Assembly: GCA_029237695.1 (NCBI GenBank)
Contig: CM055279.1
Coordinates: 55,935,530 to 55,999,529, forward strand
From: Conchocele bisecta
Lineage: Eukaryota > Mollusca > Bivalvia > Lucinida > Thyasiridae
Length of the DNA stretch: 64,000 nt
Direction: 5' to 3'
Part shown: in pieces, positions 1 through 11,094 of the stretch
Layout: every line of letters starts with the position of its first letter
Position numbering within the stretch: position 1 is the first letter of the stretch
Made by a program: the position numbers and the translations under genes
The notes under the pieces: model-generated
What the model was told of the DNA's origin: nothing
The model's database searches: none
What the model saw: the letters and a program-made list of their open reading frames with translations, nothing else

Positions 1-103
1 AATTGACTCCGAAACCTGACTAGATAGCTTGGATATGATCTAACTAAGAAAACAAAAGTTAAATTTTAAAAATCGGTCCAGTATTTCTAAAATTCAAAAA
101 AAA

Positions 104-172
104 TTCCCCATGTTAAATCCCCATAGACATCTTCACTCCGTGAAGATGTCTATGGGGATTTAACATGGGGAA
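104..172. repeat. Long hairpin (inverted repeat)
   Basis: Arms of about 33 bp at 104-136 and 140-172, nearly perfect, separated by 3 bases. The inner part is CATCTTCAC/GTGAAGATG. A related half (TTTAACATGGGG) recurs near 33550, so this may be a small foldback element. It lies downstream of exon D, in the next intron of the minus-strand gene. Confidence 0.85.
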
Positions 173-335
173 ATTGTTTTTTCGCAATAAAATCAATATT
201 TTACCAAATTTCACGAAATAAAAAGAAGGCTCATTCTTAAATTTTCCTTTAATTTAATATTATCCAAACAAATATTGCTTTTGAATTGTTTATATAGCCG
301 TAAAATTTGGGCAGCTTTCGTGAAACGGACAGTAG

Positions 336-861
336 TCTGGCGTGTCACCATGTTGTGGCTGTCATCTACGTGACTTACGGACGAGGTCCTACTCTGGTGG
401 CTGCCATCTACGTGACTTACGTACAAGGTCCTACTCTGGTGGCTGCCATCTACGTGACTTACGGACGAGATCCTACTCTGGCATGTCTCCATGTTGTGGC
501 TGCCATCTACATGACTTACGAACAAGGTCCTACTCTGGCACGTCACCATGTTGTGGCTGCCATCTACGTGACTTACGGACGAGATCCTACTCTGGCATGT
601 CATCATGTTGTGGCTGCCATCTACTTGACTTACAGACGAGGTCCTACTCTGGCGTGTCACCATGTTGTGGTTGCCATCTACATGACTTACGAACAAGGTC
701 CTACTCTGGCATGTCACCATGTTGTGGCGGCCATCTACGTGACTTACGGACGAGATCCTACTCTGGCATGTCATCATGTTGTGGCTGCCATCTACTTGAC
801 TTACAGACGAGGTCCTACTCTGGCGTGTCACCATGTTGTGGTTGCCATTCATGTCGCCGTC
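336..861 (-). repeat. 57-bp minisatellite spanning the 3' end of exon D
   Basis: About nine tandem units: 57-bp spacing for the first seven, then 42 bp for the last two. Read on the minus strand, each unit carries the exon tail (HNMVTRQSRTSS or a variant), GTAAGTC, and a short intron-like piece TAGATGGC. Units 1-3 and 4-6 repeat as a 171-bp triplet with exon ends TCT, TCC, TTC. Both periods are multiples of three, so the array is open in several frames on both strands; this openness is not evidence for translation. The first, exonic copy is the one that aligns with RERE. Confidence 0.96.
373..804 (-). promoter_or_regulatory. Nine iterated 5' splice-site motifs (GTAAGTC)
   Basis: GTAAGTC occurs on the minus strand with its first G at 804, 747, 690, 633, 576, 519, 462, 420 and 378. 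Every copy has the six intronic bases GTAAGT that best pair with U1 snRNA, whereas bases around them vary. All nine split the reading frame at the same phase (0). The exon sides are TCT, TCC, TTC, TCT, TCC, TTC, TCC, TAC and TCC, none with the preferred AG. Which one is used cannot be read from the sequence. Confidence 0.8.
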
Positions 862-986
862 CTTCACCGGCTGGAAGTAGGGGAAGTCTCCGTCCAGGGG
901 CCGATCCTCGCCGTACTTCTTGAAGAAAATGCGACATTTTGTACACAGGCGCGGGCTTGGCTTGCCGCTGTTCCAATCCTTCGACA
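805..986 (-). CDS. RERE: RERE/Atrophin-like exon D (second half of GATA finger, linker)
   Basis: Exon of 182 nt to the first good donor. The acceptor is TTTTCAG at 987; the first two bases complete a Val codon begun in exon C, giving LVTVSKDWNSGK (RERE: FTTTSKDWHHGG). LCTKCRIFFKKYGE then supplies the last two zinc ligands and matches RERE LCTDCRIHFKKYGE. Next come PYFQPVKDGD and GNHNMVTRQSRTSS, which align loosely with RERE FKPVKEEDD and GKHSMRTRRSRGSM. I end the exon at the first GTAAGT (804). The same exon tail and donor are then repeated every 57 or 42 bp down to 378, all in the same phase, so the true 3' end could be any of nine sites. The frame stays open to a stop at 211, but that tail is AT-rich and has no family similarity. 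The start is certain; the end is not. Confidence 0.88.
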
Positions 987-1084
987 CTGAAAACAAATGA
1001 TGTGGTAAATGTGACAGTCACCACACATAGTCAATAAATAGTTGGCATTGGCAACCGCAACATCATTGAATCATCCATATGAAC

Positions 1085-1470
1085 ACTTAAGTTTGTTTAT
1101 TTAGCTAAGGTCATGTAAAGCCGGGCAAATGGGTTTGATCCCGTTTTCACCTGCTGCATTGGGGGGAAAATCCCAAAATCAGAACGGAATATTTACATCG
1201 AGAAAAAATATATTCAGCCCTGAAATTAGAATAACCTTACCTGGTGCGAGGTCCATACCACACCAAGTCACTTGGACCCTTCCCCTAAAATAGGATTACG
1301 AACAATCATAATACTAAGGGGTATAACCAGATTCAACTGTCCCATACAAAATGCCAAAGACGTATGTGAGGGCCAAACTAGGTCTCCAGTCGGAATTCCG
1401 GTAAGGATGAACCCCGATCGTTGAATTACCCATCGCATGCTCCCACCTGCCACCCACCTCAACACTTACG
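1085..1470 (+). repeat. Dispersed repeat A, copy 1 (diverged)
   Basis: It carries the blocks AGCTAAGGTCATGTAAAGCC, AAAATCCCAAAATCAGAAC, TATATTCAGCCCTGAAATTA and GGCCAAAC in the order seen in copies near 17585, 35165 and 51290, and reversed near 6600-7860. No coding capacity or poly(A) tail is evident and the class is unknown. Confidence 0.75.
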
Positions 1471-1682
1471 GGCATCTTAACTTGTGAATGTCAATCAAAA
1501 CCAATTATCCCGATTTTTTAAACATATGAACAAGTATGCCAAAGATTATAATATACATCTGTTGTGACATTGTCAAGAATGGAATGAGGGGAGATAACTC
1601 AACAAAATGTTTGTTTTAAAATCAACAGGGTATTTCCTCTTGACTTAACTTTTGATTAAGATCTGTCTGGTAGAACTATTAG

Positions 1683-1855
1683 AACTAGATGGCAGTGGCC
1701 TGCATGTCGCGCCTTGGGGCGAGGCATGGACACTAAAAAAAGAGATATAGTATAACGAAAAACTTTAACCAAAAACTTTAACCGGACACACGTACGTACG
1801 TACGCCAAAGTGCCGACTATATCACGCTTTCCGCAAGCGGGCGCGATGATAAACA
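1683..1855 (+). mobile_element. Pearl-like element right end
   Basis: Contains CATGTCGCGCCTTGGGGCGA, repeated CTTTAACCAAAAA, an ACGT microsatellite and the terminal hairpin arms CGCTTTCCGC/GCGGGCGCG. The same ending occurs at 11500-12003 and 25745-25943. Confidence 0.7.
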
Positions 1856-1927
1856 TGAACACCGAATTTGGTAAGACCCATCCAGTAGAATGCGGGTAAC
1901 ATGTACAAGCTGTGCCGGCCGGCTCAT

Positions 1928-2170
1928 ACCTGGGGGCCGTTTCACTAAACTTTGTACGACTAAAAGGTAAGTGCAAAATTATGATAGTCTGTAAATTTCA
2001 CATTAACAATGTTTTCTTGTAAACAATTATTGGATTTACATTTATTGAGCATAGGCCGCATATGCAGCCTATGCTCAATGTAAATCCATCAATAACAATT
2101 TACAGGTGATCTTACATTTGCACTTACGAACATTTTAGTCGTACAAAGGTTAGTGAAACGGGCCCCAGGT
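1928..2170. mobile_element. Foldback MITE with long terminal inverted repeats
   Basis: The ends are inverted copies (ACCTGGGGGCCGTTTCACTA at the left; the complement of ACCTGGGGCCCGTTTCACTA at the right), continuing to TTGTACGACTAAAA. The centre is a second near-perfect palindrome around GAGCATAGGC/GCCTATGCTC. There is no coding capacity. I could not define a target-site duplication. Confidence 0.8.
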
Positions 2171-3080
2171 GAATACATAACATGTACAATAAAACATAAA
2201 ACAATAGGTGTTAATCTACAAAATGGCTGATGGGCACGCCAATATGTTGGAGAAAAATAAATTTAATGCGGATTTATAACTAGAAATTGACACCTTGTCC
2301 ACAAGTCAAGCGCATGTATATCCCCTCCCCTACCACAGGCGGAAGACTCCGACCTATGACACCAAAAAAATGCCTATTAAAAAAAATCCCATTACCCCAC
2401 CCACTTGGTCTCGTACATTACCATCTTCTATTTATAGAAGGTGGGTATAAATATGGCTATTATAGAAAGAGCCCTCTCTTTTCAGATTCGCACAAACACA
2501 ATAAACATCGATTAAATGTATGAAATATGTCTCTGGCAATCGATAAAGGTATTAGGTGTGTGAATATACTCACTTCAAATCGCTGTTTCAAGTATTTATT
2601 GAGTTATTCGCGTTTTGATTACCCCATCCAAAGCGAAAGTTGCGTGTACGAAAGAATCTCACACAGAATCGGAGGCCGTCCGGCGTGGATTATCGGTCAT
2701 ATTTGGCCGATAGCTGATCGCCAGCTCAAACTAAAGTGGTGCACCATGACCATATACATTAGAAACTCCAACCATACAAAGTTCGTCCAATTGTGATCGT
2801 TCACCGATCAAAAAAACACTTTTTTGTCTAATTTCGTTCATTATCTGGAACCAGGTCAATGCACCATCTTCCATAATACAACCGGAAGCGTCTATGTAAA
2901 GAACATCTCTGATTGGCTAAATCTAAACTGTATGACGTCATTCAACCTATTTCGGGATTCCGGAAGACATAATCTGATAGTACGCGAATCATGAATGAAA
3001 GTAGAAAAAAGGTGTTTTTTAGATTGGTGAACTGCGGATGGATTGGGGTGATTAGGGTAAACACTATATGCCACCGACAA
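2171..3080. other. Unique intron sequence
   Basis: No gene, array or element recognised; short open frames here have no family features. A small terminal hairpin (ATGCCACC/GGTGGCAT) sits at 3068-3098 and probably marks a pearl-like right end. Confidence 0.5.
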
Positions 3081-3104
3081 CTATCATTGTGGTGGCATAA
3101 TAAT

Positions 3105-3475
3105 CCGAAGGGTATTCGAGTTTGGACAAGAAATCAGTGCCCAAAATAACAAAGGGAGATCATTTGAAAATTGAGAGACAAGAGTTGTCATTCACGTGAC
3201 ACACCTTTGGGTCGTGTCATTCACGTGACACACCTTTGGGTCGTGGTCTATGTATGTGTGAAGTTTCATGAAAATATTCCAAATGGTATTCAAGTTATGC
3301 TCTGGAAAAGAAATCAGTGCGCGATGACTCTAAAATTAACAAGACAAGAGTTGTCATTCTTGCGTGAGACACACCTTTGTGTCGTGGTCTATGCATGTGT
3401 GAAGTTTCATGAAAATATTCCACAGGGTATTCGAGTTATGTTTCGGACAAGAAATCAGTGAGTAAAAAAACAAAG
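3105..3475 (+). repeat. Tandem repeat of about 170-180 bp, two copies and a partial
   Basis: Units share GACAAGAGTTGTCATTC, GTGAAGTTTCATGAAAATAT and GACAAGAAATCAGTG; a 29-bp CACGTGACACACCTTTGGGT stretch is itself doubled near 3190-3243. The composition is that of a pearl-like core repeat. Confidence 0.8.
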
Positions 3476-3499
3476 AGAGACAACTCAAAAATAAGCCTT

Positions 3500-5900
3500 A
3501 CCATGCACGACTCTTAATGTACTGATAACACATTGGCGTAGCCAGAGGAAGGCGGGGTGGGGCCTGCAAGGGAGCAAATGCACCCACTAAAATTTGGTCT
3601 CTCATGTGCTATGAACTCTATTGCACATTGAATAAGCATGTATTTGTTATGAAAAGTGAACTAAATTCAATCTGAAAATTACAGTGTTAAACTCGCTATA
3701 ATGAAGGAACTTGAAATCAGAGATCAAACTATTTCACCAAAATACAATCTATACAGTTGACATAATAGGCTCAGATAATTGGGCACAAACAGACATAAGC
3801 TTTTGTTGAATAGCACCAGTTATGGTCAATACAGCATATAAAATATGTTCGTATTTTTTCCTTTTCTTTTTATCTAAGATTTCTGCTGATGCATTAGCAC
3901 AAAGTTAAATGATATTGGAACACGAGAACACCTTTTTATTCAAGCCCCTGTGGGTTGAATTTAGGTTTGTTTAATGGATTTTCCAGGTCTCGCAGGATCG
4001 CGTAGTGATTTTTTTAGCAGCCAACGCACGTTCATAATTTTACCTACGCCATGTTAAAGAATGCGAATGTGAACGGTGCATTATGAACGTTTCACTCATA
4101 TTTTTCGCCAGCTACATTTTTTTTCCCTACAGTTATATAATTTCTCAAAAAACTTTCTTATTTTATCAAATATTAACTGTCGTGTTGCATAATAATATCT
4201 TTTCGCGGGTTATGCTGACCGATACACATACGTCGCTATATACGCCATGAAAAATAGTTCTGATATGAGCTAACATAATTTGTATTGTGTCGTGTAATAC
4301 ATGTGTTGTTATTTTTTCTGCACGACATTTATATTAGAAATGTTTATCTGATATAATATAATATAAACTGGCATGTATTCATTTGAAGAATTTTTTTTTT
4401 CACGCGCAATGATACAACCGCATGTCTCCGTATAGTATTTTCCGACCGCCATTTTATGCCGACCCATTCCATAAACACAAAGAATATGTAAGATTTGTAT
4501 CCGTTCTATTGTGATAATATATCCACATTTATTGTTATATTATAAATAAGTTATCTCATCTTCTATTGCACATATTTTGTTTGTTGTCTTTTCCCCATGG
4601 CCAGACATTATTATCATTCCATTTGATGACCTAGATCAGCGAATAATTTATTTACTGGTGGGCCCCAGTTTCAATACGAGATTCGCTACATAACTGAATG
4701 GGGCCGATTCCAGTCTATTAACAGCGATTAATAGACATTGCATTATCGTCTAATGTTACCTTTGCAACCAATCCAACGGTCATACACTTGTTTTCAGACT
4801 AGTTCATTTATGAAAAGGGGGTGTTTTTATTTTGTTCTGATTATTATGAAAATTACTTGCAATAAGTGCAGATCCTGATGACAGCTTGTCACGAGTCTGT
4901 TCAACATGATATACACTTTTTTACAAATCCACTATTCTCGAAGTTGGCGTGACGTTTAACGGCCACACGGACTCCGCTATCCGCTATCATGGACTTTCGT
5001 CACAGAACTAGTCACGTGACCTTATATGTTTGGGGGTCCCAGGGATTGCGCTGGCCAAAATTAAAAATTCGCCATTTTTTTTTCATTCTAATATTTGTAA
5101 ACGGCTACTGGTCCGTCTGAAAAAAGCGGCAACTTCTATTGTAAACATGGTTCATGTGACGATTAGCTGATTTAACAACTGTCAGGCGGAATACACATTT
5201 TTGTGTCCCCACAGCGCGTGGCATATACCGGTGCTTTACAAAAATAAAATGCAATGTCCCCGCTATGTCCCGGCCTGGGGGGGGGGGGGGGGTTTTGGGA
5301 TTACAATTGACTGGTGCATATTGAAATCGAAAGTGAAAAAAAAGAAGAGATTGCATAAAAATGTGTATGCCAAGTTGTGACGATTCTAATGTACTCCCAA
5401 CTTGTCATCTTCGATGGAATAATCATGGATATACTCTAAGCTGGAGCTCAGATTATAGTGCGTCTTCTGCTCATAATATATAATATTTTCAAATATGCGC
5501 TTTATATGACGAGAGCCGTGTGTATGCAGGGTTTCCGCTGGCGATCGCCACTTTCGCAATTTGCGATAAAAATAAACGGTTGGCGAAAAAATAGATAAAT
5601 TTGCAAATTTTAATTGTTTTTCATAAAATTGGCGAAATTTGTTATAAAATGGCCAAACTCGCCTGTTTTCCTGTGTACTACTGCCTGTTTATTTTCGCCA
5701 GTTTTGTCTCGAATAAACAACTTTCAGGACACTTGTTTGTTTGCAACCCAATTAGCGCCCCGGGGAACTTCTGTGTACTTCATCGCTTGACCGGTTTCCG
5801 CGATACGGTTATGTAACGTTATTGTCGGTCACCTTTGACTCTGGGTGGGGGTCTGTGTGTCGACCAAAGCCAATCAAATTCCATCATTTGCACTAAATCA
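3500..5900. other. AT-rich intron sequence without recognised genes
   Basis: No coding signal on either strand. A G17 homopolymer lies at 5277-5293. A fragment at about 4790-4915 (complement of ACTAGTCTGAAAA plus TGCAGATCCTGATGA) belongs to the TTAA-flanked MITE family seen at 30992. Confidence 0.5.
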
Positions 5901-5915
5901 AAGTAAACAAACAAA

Positions 5916-6033
5916 TTGACATTTCGCCACGCCTCCAGTGTGCTTACATTCGGAACGATTCGGATAACATCGGATTGACATTTCGCCACGCCTCCAGTGT
6001 GCTTACATTCGGAACGATTCGGATAACATCGGA
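5916..6033. repeat. Perfect 59-bp tandem duplication
   Basis: Two identical 59-bp units (5916-5974 and 5975-6033) beginning TTGACATTTCGCCACGCCTC. The lack of differences points to a recent duplication. Confidence 0.95.
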
Positions 6034-6184
6034 TGTGTCTTCAGTAGATCGATCGATGCCCGCGAGCGGTATATTTTTTAGGTCATCTGACACACCAATA
6101 ATAATTAATTAGGATGCAACCGTGGCATTATATTATTAAATGCCCGCTGTCTATAAAGAGCTCAAATTCTTAAAAAATCTTCTC

Positions 6185-6600
6185 ACAAACTGCCATCCAG
6201 ATGCCCAAGGTCAAGGTCAAATGACTTATAATTTGTTACATTAAAGTTTTAGGTTAAAAAATTTCAAATTGTTATATATCTCTATAACCGCTTGGGATAT
6301 CAACCTCAAACTTCATAAATACATTTATCACCATCTATATTTTCATTGCATAGCATGTCCATGCTGCCCAGAAGCCCAAGGTCAAATGACCAAGAAGTTT
6401 TATGTTAAAAGTTTTTCAAAATGCTGCATCTCTGTAGCTATTTGGGATATCAACTTCAAACTTCATACACACGTAGATAACCATCTATATTTTCATTTTA
6501 TACCCTACCCATACTGCCCAGAAGCCCAAGGTCAAATGACTTATCATTTTTTACATTAAAAGTTTTTCAAATTATTATATATCTCTATTACCGCTTCGGG
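6185..6600 (+). repeat. Core repeats of about 145 bp (pearl-like), three units
   Basis: Units share CCCAAGGTCAAATGAC, TTTTTCAAA, TATATCTCTATAACCGCTT, CAAACTTCATA and CCATCTATATTTTCATT. The same unit appears in the opposite orientation at 11640-11780, 25930-26165 and 61560-61790. Confidence 0.85.
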
Positions 6601-7420
6601 TGAGAGATAGGAGGGAGTAGCGATGGCTAATTTAACGATCGGCGTTCATCCTTGCCGCAATGCCGACCTACATGGTTTGGCCCTCATTTACCTACTGTTT
6701 CGGCCCCCGGGTACTTGAGAGCTAAATCCTGTTATGCCCCATTAAGAAAGTAATAGGATTAAAAGCTAATCGTATTGCTTTTGGGGTGAGCTAAGTGATT
6801 CTGGTGTGGCATGGACCTGGCACCAGGTCAGGATATTCTAATTTCAGGGCTGAATATATAGTTTATGTAAATATTGAGCTCTGATTTTGGGAATTTCCCT
6901 AATTTTTTTACAGGTTAAATACAGGATAGTCCATCCTGTTGGCCCGGCCTTACATGACCCTGGCTGTTGATAGGCCGTTAAACACCAATAATCAATCAAT
7001 CAATCCACAGCACTCTAATTTCAGGGCAGAATATATAGTTTATGTAAATATTGAGCTCTGATTTTGGGAATTTCCCTAATTTTTTACAGGTTAAATACAG
7101 GATAGTCCATCCTGTTGGCCCGGCCTTACATGACCCTGGCTGTTGATAGGCCGTTAAACACCAATAATCAATCAATCAATCCACAGCACTCTAATTTCAG
7201 GGCAGAATATATAGTTTATGTAAATATTGAGCTCTGATTTTGGGAATTTCCCTTACTTTTTTTACAGGTTGAATTCAGGACACTCCATCCTGGGTTGGCC
7301 CGGCCTTACATGACCCTGGCTGTTGATAGGCCGTTAAACACCAATAATCAATCCATCATCCTTAATGGAATGCTGACTTACATGGTTTGGCCCTCATGTA
7401 CCAACCATTTCAGCCCCCCT
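6600..7420 (-). repeat. Dispersed repeat A, reverse copy with internal 176-bp triplication
   Basis: Reverse-oriented repeat A in which the segment holding TTCAGGGC(A/T)GAATATATAG, CTGATTTTGGGAATTTCCCT and GGCCGTTAAACACCAATAAT is present three times in tandem (6835-7010, 7011-7186, 7187 to about 7357). Units 1 and 2 are almost identical. Confidence 0.9.
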
Positions 7421-7559
7421 GGTACTTGCGAGCTAATATGCGCAACATGTTACAACAGGATAGATACTCCAACACCTAAAATGACTATTTACACTATTAT
7501 ATAAACCATATTTGAATATATGCCTTTGTTACCAGCAATAAACATTTGTTCTCTTATTT

Positions 7560-7865
7560 TTGAGGGGGAGGTAGGAGGGAGTAGCGAAGGGTAATTTAGC
7601 GATCGGTATTCATCTTGTCGGAATGCCGACTTACATGGTTTGGCCCTCATGTACCAACCATTTCGGCCCCCTGGTACTTGAGAGTTAAATCCTGTTATGC
7701 CCCATTAAGAATTTCTGTATATGCAAGGATTATGTTCCTATCCTCAGGAGTATGCTTTCTCATCGGCGAGCATTGCATTTGCCAAAATGGTACAAGAGGG
7801 CCGAACCATGTAGGTCGACCATATGGTAAGGATGTCCTACTCAGCAGAAGGCTAGATTGATTGAT
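7560..7865 (-). repeat. Dispersed repeat A, partial reverse copy
   Basis: Shares GTAGGAGGGAGTAGCGA, GGAATGCCGACTTACATGGT and CTTGAGAGTTAAATCCTG with 6605-6740; it contains the end of repeat A only. Confidence 0.75.
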
Positions 7866-9480
7866 TGGATCCCTTCTATGACCCAATCAAAATGAATGCA
7901 AACCAATTTTTAGCATATTGCTTATCCACACACACGTACTGCGCAGAATTTCTGGACTTTCAGTCCTTTGATTTATTTAAACCAGACACCCAGAAAACCT
8001 CATGTATCTCTACTGATGACATCTCTTCATGATTACTCACCACAAAAATGTCTTCATACCTGAATTAAAGTGGAACCTCTCAACCGGATACCCTGGTGAT
8101 TTCCCCAATTGTCAGTTGCTACAACACACTTTTCCAAATTTCAAGGCCATTGGCACCATTTCCCGAATATAGAAAAGGAACACTGATATACTTCCCGAAT
8201 GATACAGGTCTGTTAAAATCAGCAATATTTTATTTCAGATATTTATATGAGATATCTAACTAAAGAAATACACCCTATTCAGAAACAAAGTGCTTTTCTC
8301 AAACATTGCCATTCCAATATTGACTGCATAAGAAAACATCGTAAAGTAATTTTCCAACACTAATGTCAAATTTCCTTACCATTCTCTTCATTTGTCTGTT
8401 TGCGATCAGCGATGTAACGCAGTTAAAATTTATCAGAAATGAGACAGCTTATAGATTTTATGTCAAAAATCTATGAAAGCTAAGTAGGAGGCTGTTTAAC
8501 TATACTACATTTGAGAGCTTTGCTACAAACCATGACAGTCGAGTTGGTCACAAGATTAAAATATGACGACAATGTAACATGGATTCGAAATCTATAAGCC
8601 ATTTGTTCAAGGCTTGTTGGAAATACAGCAGAATCTCTCTGGACCCGACACCTTGAGAGGTCGTCCCCCAGGAGCCCGGTGCAGAGAGGGCTCCTGTGTA
8701 ATTCAGGTTTACTCAAATTCTATCTATTTCATAGCATTACGATCACACTAGATATAATTATTAAAGATAAATGCAACTGACAGTGCAACCCATCTGCATT
8801 GGACAAAATGGTGTCCAAGCTGCAGCTGCCACTGTGGGACTCGACAAGGAAATAGCGAGGATCACAACACGAATTACCATTCATCTCCCATACACTCCTC
8901 GAGTACATAATTGTGTACCAGTCAAGTAATACGACAGACTGTGCCGGCAGCTCAAGTTGGCAGATTATCACCAATAGCGGCTGAAGTCTCCATCAAACAT
9001 TCATTTCAAGCTAAGTCGAAGCAAATCAAGTGTGAAATAAGAATTTCACAAATCTATTGAATAAGCACTCCACCTTTCCGCCTGATTACACAGATAGAAT
9101 TGCACTATGTTACTTCTGCATTGGCTGCTCAATTCAGCAATGAAGCAGATATAAGCATTTTTTGGTAACGACAATGTTTAGCATAGACCGTATGTAGCTG
9201 AATATTAATGGGAGCAGCTTGTGTCATATGAACTTCATTACTCATTAGTATTACTAGGGTACATTTTATCTGGAAATAATTCCATTTAGAATTGTGTACG
9301 TCGTTTTCTCAACAGGGAGGCAGAGAAACAGTAGCTCACAACGATTGAGATCAGCCTATGGCAAATAGATTATATCTTAATTGAATTGAAAAGGTACCAC
9401 ATAATCAGTTTCTAAAGTAGACATTATGTTTATAAAACATGGATATGTTACATATATCTTACAAACTTTTTGCCTTTTTG
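7866..9480. other. Unique intron sequence
   Basis: No repeat array and no recognised protein. Two short minus-strand open frames (8480-8716 and 8729-8974) have no domain I can name and no convincing splice sites. About 8070-8220 resembles a small dispersed element (GGAACCTCTCAACCGGATAC). Confidence 0.5.
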
Positions 9481-9487
9481 ACGTAAA

Positions 9488-9556
9488 TGTACACAGACGG
9501 ACGTATGGAACCTCAAGAGCAATGCAATATGCCCCTATCGCATAGGGGGCATAATA
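9488..9556 (+). mobile_element. Pearl-like right end hairpin
   Basis: ACAGACGGACG followed by the hairpin ATATGCCCCTATC/GATAGGGGGCAT and AATAAA. Confidence 0.65.
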
Positions 9557-10035
9557 AATTTGCAAATGTCAAAAAAAATGTCAAAGAGGAGATCATGATC
9601 CCCGAGATATTCATGGAATCTGACTATACAGCATTGGTCCGTGGTAACCCTGGCAACTGGGTAGAAACAGTACTGCAACTTTTCCAGACAAGAAGAAATA
9701 TATGTGGAAAAATGGGCATGGCTCTGGAATTAACCCATATTTATTTGGCATTTTTCTATGCCACTGATTTTGAATATTACCTACATTTTCTATAAATGAT
9801 GTAAAAGACAAGAAACATGGCGAAGCCACGAAAGCCATGTTTTCACAGTTTTAAACACAAAAACTTAACATTGAAAATGACTAATTAATTTAATGCAGAA
9901 AAACTTGGTCATGGGAGAATGAAGTTCGTACAGAAGTTTCTGATGTACACCATTAGCAGATGCTGTTGTCCAAGTTTGATGGAAGTAGCCGTTCAGTGAG
10001 TAAGATATGGACTTAAGCACAAAAACTTAAAAATG
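9557..10035. other. Unique intron sequence with one element start
   Basis: No gene recognised. At 9808-9862 it carries AGACAAGAAACATGGCGAAG, a diverged relative of the element start seen at 24161 and 25659. Confidence 0.45.
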
Positions 10036-10503
10036 AAAACTAGACATTATGTTTGTAAAACATGGATATGCATGCCCCCATGGCATACTGGACTCTAACT
10101 ATAGATTGTGTGTAAAAAAAACACCCTGAAATCGCATTTGAGAAAGTCTTACAAACCTTTTGACATAAGAACATGGCTACGTGTTTCAGCACCATTTTGA
10201 AGGTCACAAAGGGCAAGGTCATGTCATTGGTGGTATGATTGCGTCATGCGTGTTCAGGTGAATGGTGTCCAAATATTAAAGCAATCCTTCAAGTAATATT
10301 GAAGATATTGCATGATGGAGAAACTCTTATAAACTTTCCGACGAAACAAAATGGCTAAGTGTTTCAGCACCAGTTCGAAGGTCACAAAGGTCAAGGTCAT
10401 GCCATTGGTCTCTGATGTTATGTTTAGTGATGGACGCCCGAACGGACGGATGGACGGACAACCTGACTCCAGTATACCCACCACAACTCGTTGGGGTATA
10501 AAA
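10036..10503 (+). mobile_element. Pearl-like element: two core repeats, microsatellite, hairpin
   Basis: Two units of about 180 bp share GGCTACGTGTTTCAGCACC or GGCTAAGTGTTTCAGCACC, GAAGGTCACAAAGG and AATATTGAAG. Then come CGGACGGATGGACGGAC and the hairpin TATACCCACCACAACTCGTT/GGGGTATA. This is a complete right half of the architecture. Confidence 0.8.
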
Positions 10504-11090
10504 ATGTCACATGTTGGATGTGGTATGTGGTGGGCATCCGTGGTTATGAAGTTATGCAAGGATGGTGGTTCTAGGTGGTACAGTAACAAGAGAAATGGGC
10601 CTAAACACAAAAACTTAACACTGAAAAAAATCAATTGCACAGGCAAAATAGGTCAAGGTAAAAAAAAAAGGTCACATGTTGGATAGTGGTCTGTGGTGGG
10701 CACCCACTGGTTATGCAGTTGTGCAAGTTGAAGTATGGTGGTTCTAGTTGGTACATTGACACAGAAATTAACATAAAAACGAAAACTTAACATTGAACGC
10801 CGCCGACTGGCTTTTCGCCAATCCAATAGCCGGGATTTTTTTTAAAAACACGGCTAAAAACTGAACACTGATCAGCGGGGGTTGGACGGTCATGGATTTT
10901 TCACAGCATGATTGTAAAGCCTTAGAGGAATGCATGCATGAAATATTAAGAATTTTCCATTAAGATAATATAAATAGAAGTTATAACATATTTCTCTGAT
11001 GTTAAGTTTAGTGAAGGACAGACGGACGGACAGACAACCTGACTCCAGTAAAGCCCCCACAACTCGTTGTTGGGGGTATACTGATAACAA
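10504..11090 (+). mobile_element. Second pearl-like element, related cores
   Basis: Partial cores of the 192-bp type (TCACATGTTGGATAGTGGT, CTAGTTGGTACA) and the 169-bp type (GATCAGCGGGGGTTGGACGG, TTTCTCTGATGTTAAGTTT), then GGACAGACGGACGGACAGAC and a hairpin around AGCCCCCACAACTCGTTG/TTGGGGGT. Confidence 0.75.
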
Positions 11091-11094
11091 GAGC

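Noticed and set aside
211..335. Exon D continuing to the stop at 211 as the gene's C-terminus
   Set aside because: The region after the array is AT-rich, lacks family similarity, and RERE proteins continue for many hundreds of residues after the GATA finger; an intron is more likely.
307..990. Two plus-strand open frames over the 57-bp array
   Set aside because: Shadows of the array opposite exon D; the period is a multiple of three. The minus strand has RERE homology and splice sites, the plus strand has neither.
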